From: an uncultured bacterium
GTDB taxonomy: Bacteria; Verrucomicrobiota; Kiritimatiellia; RFP12; UBA1067
Direction of reading: 5' to 3'
Length of the DNA: 8,540 nt
Assembly (NCBI GenBank): GCA_902773475.1
Contig: CACYEO010000207.1
Coordinates: 1 to 8,540 of the forward strand
Part shown: piece after piece, positions 1-6,251 of the stretch
How the letters are laid out: the number at the start of each line of letters is the position of its first letter
How positions within the stretch are numbered: position 1 is the stretch's first letter
Translations under genes and position numbers: made by a program
Notes under the pieces: model-generated
Database searches by the model: none
Told to the model about the DNA's origin: nothing
What the model saw: only the letters and a program-made list of their open reading frames with translations

Positions 1-1013
1 ACAGGCACCTTCTCGCCTATCTGTCGCATGTAGATCGGATAGTACAGCGAACGCGGCTCGCCCCCTTTCAGCCGGATCCTTCCGTTGTTGGAGACTTTGT
101 ATCCGTCAATTTCGAGAATGATGTCGTCGGTGCGGATCGAATCGTCTCCGAGAACGGCATCCACGCTCTCGACGATCACGCCCGAGAGATCCCGGCCCAT
201 TTTGCAGTAGCGGCGCTTTGCAGGGCTTTCCATGTTGCCTCTTGAAAACAGAATATCTGAAAATCCATCGACTTTTCCGTCTTTGACGTCTTCAAGGAAA
301 TGACGGATGATGTCCGGCGGGATGATGTATCCCAGCGACTCCCCTTCCGACTTGCCCAGCCCTTGGAAAGCGATGCCGGCGATCTTTCCGGTTTTCAAGT
401 CGAGGACCGGTCCGCCGCTGTTTCCCGGGTTGATGGCAGCATCGACCTGGACGCCGAGAAGAGAAGTCCAGCTGTGGGAATACACGATGTCTTCGATGCG
501 CGATACGATCCCGCGCGTGAAGGAAATATCCTCGCCGCCGCGCGGATAGCCTACGGCAAGGACGTCGTCCTGCACATGCGGCGTTTCGCCGATTTCCATG
601 GGCGTGATGCCGTTCATGAACGCCGGATCGCCCACGCCAACAAGCGCCAGGTCGGCGTCGTTGTCGATAAACAGGACCGAAGCGTGGTAGAGCATGTCCT
701 CGTTGTGCTTGCGCACGCGGATGTAGCTGGCGTCCGTAACGCAGTGCGCGCATGTGAGAATCCGCCCCGCCGCGATCACGACGCCGGAGCCGGTTCCGCC
801 GCCCGTCCGGTTCGCCCACGGACAGCAGATGTCCGGTTTGGCCGTGGTGACTTCAAGTTTGACCACGGCGTTCAGCGGATTTTCCGTTTCCGCGTACGCC
901 CCGGGCTCCGGCGCGGGTCCAGAAGATGTCTGGCCTGCCATTGCGGCAAACGCGCCCGACGCCAAAGCGAGCATTGCCGCGGACGCGAGTTTCAAAACCG
1001 GATGCTGTTTCAT
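1..1013 (-). CDS. HtrA/Deg-family exported serine protease with PDZ domain, Deg9-like (partial, C-terminus off the left edge)
   Basis: The gene reads leftwards from ATG at 1013-1011 and is open to base 1, giving 337 full codons without a stop. A signal peptide is visible: Lys at 2 and 8, a hydrophobic Ala/Leu stretch to about residue 23, and AFA/AMA cleavage-like motifs at 21-26, so the product is probably periplasmic or envelope-located. The chymotrypsin-fold protease domain covers about residues 45-245. All three catalytic residues are present: His90 in TCAHC, Asp121 in DADLAL and Ser199 in NPGNSGGP. A PDZ-like domain starts near residue 255 (GVIVESV, then DDIILEIDGYKV) and is cut by the window edge. 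The motifs VGYPRGG, TRGIVSRIE, LGVQVDAAINPGNSGG and LGYIIPPDIIRHF resemble plant Deg9-type proteases more than E. coli DegP. Its likely role, from the family, is degradation of misfolded envelope proteins. An AGGA ribosome site lies 9 bases upstream (minus strand, 1023-1026). It is transcribed divergently from dnaX. Confidence 0.9.
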   Translation of the reverse strand, partial: MKQHPVLKLASAAMLALASGAFAAMAGQTSSGPAPEPGAYAETENPLNAVVKLEVTTAKPDICCPWANRTGGGTGSGVVIAAGRILTCAHCVTDASYIRVRKHNEDMLYHASVLFIDNDADLALVGVGDPAFMNGITPMEIGETPHVQDDVLAVGYPRGGEDISFTRGIVSRIEDIVYSHSWTSLLGVQVDAAINPGNSGGPVLDLKTGKIAGIAFQGLGKSEGESLGYIIPPDIIRHFLEDVKDGKVDGFSDILFSRGNMESPAKRRYCKMGRDLSGVIVESVDAVLGDDSIRTDDIILEIDGYKVSNNGRIRLKGGEPRSLYYPIYMRQIGEKVP

Positions 1014-1100
1014 TGCTGGTTTTCCTTTCGGCTTGAATGTGCTGGATTGCATGATCGTATACGCGGATGTTCCGGAAATCTGACAGATTCATCACCAGAT

Positions 1101-1114
1101 GCGGAATTTTCCGC
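1101..1114. promoter_or_regulatory. Operator-like dyad GCGGAA-TT-TTCCGC
   Basis: Two perfect 6-base inverted arms are separated by two bases. It lies between divergent genes, so a regulator binding site is possible. Its function is unproven. Confidence 0.3.
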
Positions 1115-1123
1115 TTTCTCGGC

Positions 1124-1138
1124 TTTCACGCCGTGAAA
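1124..1138. promoter_or_regulatory. Operator-like dyad TTTCACG-C-CGTGAAA
   Basis: Two perfect 7-base inverted arms sit around a single central base. This spacing suits a dimeric DNA-binding protein better than an RNA hairpin. Its centre is about 23.5 bases from that of the neighbouring dyad, close to two helical turns. The cognate regulator is unknown. Confidence 0.4.
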
Positions 1139-1153
1139 TTACCACATGCCCGG

Positions 1154-1188
1154 CGGTTTCGCAAGGGAAAACCGGTCCCGAACGGTTT
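1154..1188 (+). promoter_or_regulatory. Competing stem sequences upstream of dnaX
   Basis: CGGTTT occurs at 1154-1159 and again at 1183-1188, and AAACCG at 1169-1174 lies between them. The middle segment can pair with either flank, with loops of 9 or 8 bases, so two hairpins exclude each other. If the dnaX transcript starts upstream, this could act as a leader switch. No downstream U-tract terminator was seen. Confidence 0.25.
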
Positions 1189-1229
1189 GCGCGCGTGTCG
1201 CGCCCAGAGAGGCGGATTTTTGGTAAAAT

Positions 1230-1234
1230 GGAGG
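1230..1234 (+). promoter_or_regulatory. dnaX ribosome binding site (GGAGG)
   Basis: GGAGG lies five bases before ATG 1240-1242 and decides that start. The in-frame ATG at 1228 overlaps this site and so cannot use it. The longer upstream open frame (from 1099) lacks family similarity before residue 1 of the call used here. Confidence 0.7.
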
Positions 1235-1239
1235 CACCC

Positions 1240-2697
1240 ATGCCAGAATCGAATGCAGAAAACAGGCCGCGACACGTCGCATTGCCTTTGAAATACCGTC
1301 CGATGACGTTCGAGGACGTCGTCGGGCAGGATCATGTCATACGCACTCTGCGCCACGCCCTTGAATCGGGCCGCGTGGCGAACGCCTATCTTTTCGTGGG
1401 GTCGCGCGGCATAGGCAAGACGACCCTTTCGCGCATTTTCGCGAAGGCGTTGAACTGCCTTTCGCCGAAAGGCGCGGAACCGTGCGGCGAATGCGAGAAC
1501 TGCCGCCAGATCGCGGAAGGGCGGTCTCTCGACGTCGTGGAGATCGACGGCGCGTCCCACAACAAGGTCGAGGACGTCCACGACATAATAGAGTCGGTGA
1601 AGTTCGCCCCGAACGTCTCCAAATACCGCATTTTCATAATAGACGAAGTCCACATGCTGAGCGCGGCCGCGTTCAACGCTCTTCTGAAGACCCTGGAAGA
1701 GCCGCCCCCGCATGTGAAGTTCATTTTCGCGACGACCGAAGGAGACAAGGTCCTTCCGACCATAGTGTCGCGCTGCCAGCGATTCGACCTGCGCCGCATA
1801 AGGACGGCGCAGATCGCAGGCCGCCTGCGGAAGATTTGCGACGCCGAGGGCGTGAAGGCCACGGACGACGCGCTCCTTGCGATCGCGCGCGGCGCCGAGG
1901 GCGGAATGCGCGACGCGCTTTCGTCGCTCGACCAGCTTATAGCGTTTTCCGGCGGCGACATTACGGAGGAAGACGCACTTTCCGTGTTCGGCCTCGTATC
2001 GCGCAAAGCGCTCGAAGATCTCGCCGGAGCGATTCTCAAAGGCGATTCGGCCGCGATTCTGAAATCGGTCGACGCGTTCGATTCCGCCGGAAAGAACATG
2101 CGCCGCATATCGGGCGAGCTGATGGCGCATTTCAGGAACATCCTCGTCTACAACGCGATGGGCGGCAAATCCGCCTCCGCCGATCTTACCCCAGACCAGG
2201 TCAAGACGATAGCGGAGCAGGCGAAAGGCGTGGATCCCGGGCGCGTATTCCGCATTGCGGACAGGCTGTCGGAACTCGAAGACAGGCTGCGGCATGTTCT
2301 TTCCGTGCGCACGGTGATAGAAATGGCGCTGCTGAAATGCGCGCGGATCGCGACCGTGGCCACGGTGGAGGAGCTGATGCAGGCGGTCCGCGCTTTGAAA
2401 TCCGGCGGACAGGCGGCGTCCGGCGGAACCGCGCCGGAACGGCCGGCGCCCGCGGCGCCTCCTCCGCCGCCTCCCGCCCCGCCCCGCCGGACGTACGAGG
2501 CGACACTGCCGACCGCCGCGGAAATAGCCGCCGCGGCAGCCGCGAAAAAGACTCAGGCGGCGGCTCCGCCCCCGCCGCCCCAGGCCGCAGAACAGGCCGC
2601 GGAACCGAAAATCTCGCGCCGCGAACTGCTCGACGACCCTGCGCTGAACGACCTGCTGGCGTCGGTGCCGGGCGCGCGGATTGCCGAGATAAAATAG
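1240..2697 (+). CDS. dnaX: DNA polymerase III subunit gamma/tau (clamp loader ATPase)
   Basis: This 485-residue protein is the motor subunit of the replicative clamp loader, which opens the beta clamp and loads it on primed DNA. The N-terminus has the family signature LKYRP (17-21) and FEDVVGQ (24-30). The AAA+ core shows Walker A GSRGIGKT (54-61), a zinc knuckle with Cys73, Cys82, Cys85 and Cys88, Walker B/DEVH (135-138), sensor 1 around TT (165-166), the arginine-finger motif SRC (177-179) and sensor 2 GMRD (222-225). Domain III follows to about residue 385. Residues about 386-455 are a Pro/Ala-rich linker, ending in a short tail (SRRELLDDPALNDLLASVPG). The length is between that of a gamma form and a long tau. 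A frameshift-like element lies in the linker (2544-2579). The usual bacterial partners ybaB and recR are not downstream; an acyl-CoA dehydrogenase gene follows after 68 bases. Confidence 0.96.
   Translation: MPESNAENRPRHVALPLKYRPMTFEDVVGQDHVIRTLRHALESGRVANAYLFVGSRGIGKTTLSRIFAKALNCLSPKGAEPCGECENCRQIAEGRSLDVVEIDGASHNKVEDVHDIIESVKFAPNVSKYRIFIIDEVHMLSAAAFNALLKTLEEPPPHVKFIFATTEGDKVLPTIVSRCQRFDLRRIRTAQIAGRLRKICDAEGVKATDDALLAIARGAEGGMRDALSSLDQLIAFSGGDITEEDALSVFGLVSRKALEDLAGAILKGDSAAILKSVDAFDSAGKNMRRISGELMAHFRNILVYNAMGGKSASADLTPDQVKTIAEQAKGVDPGRVFRIADRLSELEDRLRHVLSVRTVIEMALLKCARIATVATVEELMQAVRALKSGGQAASGGTAPERPAPAAPPPPPPAPPRRTYEATLPTAAEIAAAAAAKKTQAAAPPPPPQAAEQAAEPKISRRELLDDPALNDLLASVPGARIAEIK
2544..2579 (+). 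promoter_or_regulatory. Possible -1 frameshift element in dnaX
   Basis: In the dnaX frame the codons read GCG AAA AAG (2542-2550). A 5-base spacer (2551-2555) is followed by an 8-bp all-GC stem: GGCGGCGG at 2556-2563 pairs with CCGCCGCC at 2572-2579 around an 8-base loop. The E. coli dnaX element has A AAA AAG, a similar spacer and a stem-loop. Here the first slip base is G, so the heptamer is not canonical, and no clear Shine-Dalgarno stimulator lies just upstream. Ala/Pro codons alone could create the stem by chance. Confidence 0.3.
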
Positions 2698-2765
2698 ACT
2701 TCATCCACTTGACGACAGGGAACCAGGCCCAAACAGAACGGCAACAACGCGAAAGGAACAGCAAA

Positions 2766-4802
2766 ATGCCAGAAGCAGAAAACGTCCGCCCAACGATGAA
2801 ACTCCTTCCGGGCGACGAAATACGACAGATAATGTGGCGCTTCGAAGACCGCTACGACATCCAGATGGCGGTTGCAGGCGCGCGGCAGGTGGCGCGCAGC
2901 GTCGTCGCCAAGCTTGTTGCGGACGGAGAACGCGCCACCCACGACTGGACGCCGGGCAAGAACGCGATGTTCGAGGCGTTCGACGCCGCGGGCGTCACGG
3001 CGGCCGCGCTCGACATGGATTGCGGCGGAATCATAGACGGGCCGAAAAACCTGGCGCTTTCGCTGCTTTCCTACGAAGTCGCGTGGGTGGACGGCGGCGC
3101 GGCGACTACGTCGTTCGTGAACGATCTCGCGATGGGCCCGATCGCGGAGAAAGGCACTCCGGAGCAGAAGAAGCGGTATATGTCGCTCTGCGCGCCGGCG
3201 CAGCCCGGCGAAGACCGCAAGACGTGGCGCGGCTCGTTCGCGCTCACCGAGCCCCTTCCTTACGTAGGCGTGGATACGGGCATTCTTTCGGCCCGCGTAA
3301 GCGTGGCGGAGTGGAAGGACGGCGAAGAGCCGGTCCTCCGCGTGGAAAAGCGCGGCAGGTTCATCACGAACATCGAAGTGTGCGACTATATAACGATCGC
3401 TGCGGATACTGGCGACGAGCGCATCAAGTCGTCTTGCATGGTGATAGTGGAAGCCGGCGATCCGGGCAAGTTCGACCGCGGCGCGAAAACTCGCAAGCTC
3501 GTACACCAGCTTTCCAACACGGGCGATCCCGTGATAGACGTCCGCGTTCCGGCGTCGCGCATCGTGGGCGGATACAAAATCGTCGACGGCAAGATCGTCC
3601 CCAACCTGACCCACTCCGAAATAATCGCGCAGGTGTTCTCCAAGACGCGCGTGGGCGTGGGCGTGATGGGCGCGGCGAAACTCATGTCTGCCGTCGAACC
3701 CGTGATACGCTACCAGCGCACGCGCTTCCGCGGCGCGGCCGGCGTGAACGAAGGCTCCCCGCGCCACGCGCTGGGACTTCAGATGAAAGAAGACTGCACG
3801 CAGCGTCTCGCCGACGTGTGGGCCACGGCTGAAGCCGCCTCGTCGCTCGGTTTCGAAATCTCCCGCCGTTTCGACGAACTCGAAAAGATCCAGGACGAGG
3901 CGAAGGCGAAACTCGGCACCGGCCGCGCGATGCTCAAGGCGATGAAAGCGCCCGCCGCCAAGGCCGTCGAAATCCTCGATGCCGGCGGCGATCCCGGGGA
4001 GGACGAAGACGTCACCGTGCGCTACGTGTGGCTTTCCGCGCTTTGCAACGTCCTCTGCCCCGCGTGCAAGCTCTGGAATACCGGACACGGGGCGGACAAG
4101 CTCCGCCAGGCGGTTTCCCTCATGGGCGGATACGGCATCACCGAAGACTGCCCCGGATTCCTTTTCTACAAGTGGACCGACGCGCAGCTCGACGCGACCT
4201 ACGAAGGCCCTGAAGCCGTCCAGCGCCGCCAGATTTCCGAAACGATGGGCTCGCCCGTTTTCCTGGCGCAGATCCGCAAGTGGATCAAATGCCTTGAAAA
4301 GCGCCAGGAGCGTTTCCCCGAAGCGTGCTCCGGCGCGCTCGCGGCGGCTTTCGAACTCTGGCTCTGGACGCGCGATTTCGCCTCCCGCGCGAAAGACCCG
4401 TCCGGCAAGCCGCTCGGTTCGTCCCAGCGCCACGGAACGGTGTTTCCTCTTTCCGACGCCATCGCGGGGCTGCTCGCAGCGCGCTCGTTCATGTGCGACA
4501 TCTGCCATCTCGCCAAGGCCGGTGCGGACAACCCCGCCGTCGGCCCCGAACTTGACGGCTACGTGAACACGTTCAACGATCTTGCCGCGACGATAACCGC
4601 GGACGTCGCAGGCGAAGCCGGGCGCATCTGCGCCGAAATCGTGCATGGCTACAACGCGGCGACGGCCGAAGACGCGGCGGCGTTCGCGACGCTCCGCGCC
4701 AAACTCGACGCTTCGCTCGCCGGTACGCGCCTTGCGAAAGACCGCGCCGCAAAGACGCTTTCGACGATCATGATCCCCGAGGCTCTCGACTACCCGCTCT
4801 GA
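2766..4802 (+). CDS. Acyl-CoA dehydrogenase family flavoprotein, long form
   Basis: The 678-residue product belongs to the FAD-dependent acyl-CoA dehydrogenases, which introduce an alpha-beta double bond into an acyl-CoA and pass electrons to an electron-transfer flavoprotein. Visible landmarks are the N-terminal helical domain with an ATTSFVNDLAMGPIAEKGTPEQK stretch, the FALTEP flavin-contact motif (158-163), FITN (199-202), and the C-terminal helical domain with MGGYGITED (453-461) and TYEG, where Glu480 matches the catalytic base of medium-chain enzymes. After the motif FALTEP the usual GSD is absent (PLPYVGVD instead). About 190 extra helical residues follow the catalytic region, making it much longer than the typical 380-400 residues and similar in size to the DmdC-like and other long members. 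The substrate cannot be read from sequence. ATG 2766 is preceded by AAGGA (2753-2757). The stop is followed nine bases later by the aminopeptidase start, so the two are probably co-transcribed. Confidence 0.88.
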   Translation: MPEAENVRPTMKLLPGDEIRQIMWRFEDRYDIQMAVAGARQVARSVVAKLVADGERATHDWTPGKNAMFEAFDAAGVTAAALDMDCGGIIDGPKNLALSLLSYEVAWVDGGAATTSFVNDLAMGPIAEKGTPEQKKRYMSLCAPAQPGEDRKTWRGSFALTEPLPYVGVDTGILSARVSVAEWKDGEEPVLRVEKRGRFITNIEVCDYITIAADTGDERIKSSCMVIVEAGDPGKFDRGAKTRKLVHQLSNTGDPVIDVRVPASRIVGGYKIVDGKIVPNLTHSEIIAQVFSKTRVGVGVMGAAKLMSAVEPVIRYQRTRFRGAAGVNEGSPRHALGLQMKEDCTQRLADVWATAEAASSLGFEISRRFDELEKIQDEAKAKLGTGRAMLKAMKAPAAKAVEILDAGGDPGEDEDVTVRYVWLSALCNVLCPACKLWNTGHGADKLRQAVSLMGGYGITEDCPGFLFYKWTDAQLDATYEGPEAVQRRQISETMGSPVFLAQIRKWIKCLEKRQERFPEACSGALAAAFELWLWTRDFASRAKDPSGKPLGSSQRHGTVFPLSDAIAGLLAARSFMCDICHLAKAGADNPAVGPELDGYVNTFNDLAATITADVAGEAGRICAEIVHGYNAATAEDAAAFATLRAKLDASLAGTRLAKDRAAKTLSTIMIPEALDYPL

Positions 4803-4811
4803 GGAAACGCC

Positions 4812-6251
4812 ATGTCCAAGAATGCAAAAACCTCCGGCGGGAAGAAACTCTCCGGACTCTACACCCGGGAAGACCGCACCGCAGCGATGACTGCGGCGGA
4901 CCGCAAGGCGCAGGACGCCTACGCGGCGGATTACATGGGCTTTCTCGGCGCGGCCAAGACCGAGCGCCTTGCATACGCCGAAGCCGTTCGTCGCATAGAA
5001 AAGCGCGGATTCAAGCCGCTCTCGTCGTTCCGCGTTCTCAAGCCCGGCGACAGGGTGTGGCGCGGATATCACGGCAAGACGCTTTTCGCGGCCGTAATCG
5101 GCAGTGAAAAGGTTTCCGCCGGCGTGCGCGTCGTCGGCGGCCATACCGACGCGCCGCGCATCGATCTCAAGCCGGTCCCTGTTGCGGAAAAGGGCGGAAT
5201 CGCTTATTTCGACACGCATTACTACGGCGGGATAAAGAAATTCCAGTGGGTTGCCCACCCGCTCGCGATCCACGGCGTCGTCTGCAAAAAGGACGGTTCG
5301 ACCGTCGGAATTTCCGTTGGCGACAATCCCGGCGATCCGGTATTCATGATTTCGGACATCCTGCCCCACTTCGGCAAGGATCAGGCGAAAAAGCCCATGT
5401 CCGAGGCGATAGCCGCCGAGAATATGGACATCCTTGCGGCGACGACTCCCGGCTCCGGCGGGGAATCCGGCGGCAAGGACAAGGTCAAGGAGAATGTTCT
5501 GCGCATTCTTTCGGAGCGCTGGGGCGTGGAGGAGGAAGATCTCGTTTCGGCGGAGCTTGAAGCCGTTCCCGCGGGACTGCCGCGTGAAATGGGACTCGAC
5601 CGGTCGATGATCATCGGCTACGGGCAGGACGACCGCGTCTGCGCATACGCTGGGCTGAAGGCTCTTGCGGATCTCGGGAAGACGCCGCGAAAGACCGCCG
5701 TGGTTCTTCTTTGCGACAAGGAGGAAATCGGCTCCGTGGGCGCGTCCGGCATGGATTCCACGTTCTTCGAAAACTCGATAGCCGAGCTCGTCGCGCGCCA
5801 GGAGCCTTCTGCGGGCGACATCGCGGTCAGGCGCGCGCTCGAGGCGTCGACAATGCTTTCCGCGGACGTGTGCGCGGCGGCGGACCCGATCTTCCCCGAG
5901 GCGGATTCCCCCGGCAACATGGCGCGTCTCAACGCAGGCCCGTGCATGATCAAATACACCGGCGCCGGCGGCAAGTCCGGAGCGTCGGACGCGCGGCCCG
6001 AATTCATCGCGCGGCTGCGCCGCATTTTCGACGAAGCCGGCGTGGCGTGGCAGGCCGGCGAACTCGGCCGCTGCGAAAAAGGCGGCGGCGGAACGATCGC
6101 AAAGTTCATGGCCTACTACGGCATGGACGTGATCGACATGGGAACGCCGCTTTTGAACATGCACGCGCCGTGGGAAGGCTCGTCGAAGTTCGACTGCTGG
6201 ATGACATACCGCGCATACGGGGCGTTCTTCGCCGACGGACATGGAAAGTGA
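4812..6251 (+). CDS. M18-family aminopeptidase (aminopeptidase 1 type)
   Basis: This 479-residue protein is a cytosolic dinuclear metal aminopeptidase that trims N-terminal residues, usually as a large tetrahedral complex. No signal peptide is present. Metal and catalytic positions visible are His111 and Asp113 (GGHTDAP), Asp273 in GQDDR, Glu304/Glu305 in CDKEEIGS, Asp352 in SADVCAAADP and His451 in MHAPWE, so the active site looks intact. VGISVGDNPGDPVFMISDILPHF and the following region match the bacterial aminopeptidase 1 subgroup rather than the shorter aspartyl aminopeptidases. The length is normal for the family. The ribosome site GAGGAA (4801-4806) overlaps the TGA of the dehydrogenase gene, and its own 3' end overlaps the next gene by 11 bases, so it sits inside a coupled operon. 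Substrate preference is not certain from sequence. Confidence 0.92.
   Translation: MSKNAKTSGGKKLSGLYTREDRTAAMTAADRKAQDAYAADYMGFLGAAKTERLAYAEAVRRIEKRGFKPLSSFRVLKPGDRVWRGYHGKTLFAAVIGSEKVSAGVRVVGGHTDAPRIDLKPVPVAEKGGIAYFDTHYYGGIKKFQWVAHPLAIHGVVCKKDGSTVGISVGDNPGDPVFMISDILPHFGKDQAKKPMSEAIAAENMDILAATTPGSGGESGGKDKVKENVLRILSERWGVEEEDLVSAELEAVPAGLPREMGLDRSMIIGYGQDDRVCAYAGLKALADLGKTPRKTAVVLLCDKEEIGSVGASGMDSTFFENSIAELVARQEPSAGDIAVRRALEASTMLSADVCAAADPIFPEADSPGNMARLNAGPCMIKYTGAGGKSGASDARPEFIARLRRIFDEAGVAWQAGELGRCEKGGGGTIAKFMAYYGMDVIDMGTPLLNMHAPWEGSSKFDCWMTYRAYGAFFADGHGK

Larger units (their letters stand above)
1014..1239. promoter_or_regulatory. Divergent intergenic region between protease gene and dnaX
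   Basis: These 226 bases separate two divergently transcribed genes and must hold both promoters, but no strong sigma-70 pair was found. On the minus strand TACGAT (plus 1054-1059) is a possible -10 for the protease, without a convincing -35. On the plus strand TAAAAT at 1224-1229 resembles a -10 but lies too close to the dnaX start to serve a gene with a Shine-Dalgarno site. The region does hold two short dyads (1101-1114 and 1124-1138) and competing stem sequences (1154-1188), listed separately. No small gene was recognised. Confidence 0.6.

Noticed and set aside
300..1136. A 278-codon plus-strand frame over the protease gene
   Set aside because: It is antisense to the protease, whose minus-strand reading shows a signal peptide, catalytic triad and PDZ motifs. 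The plus-strand product is low-complexity and Arg-rich.
1165..1176. GGGAAAACCGGT shared between the dnaX leader and 8354-8365
   Set aside because: A 12-base repeat is expected about once or twice by chance in a window of this size, and no longer similarity surrounds the copies.
1224..1229. TAAAAT as the dnaX -10 promoter element
   Set aside because: It would place transcription start at or after the ribosome site, and no -35 lies at a proper distance.
1099..1239. Longer N-terminus for dnaX starting at 1099
   Set aside because: The extra 47 residues have no family match and would run through the intergenic dyads. GGAGG directly before ATG 1240 marks the real start.
1126..2295. A 389-codon minus-strand frame opposite dnaX
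   Set aside because: It is a shadow of dnaX codon structure, with no motifs and no ribosome site pattern.
2698..2765. A terminator between dnaX and the dehydrogenase gene
   Set aside because: No stem followed by a T-run is visible in these 68 bases, so co-transcription is at least possible.
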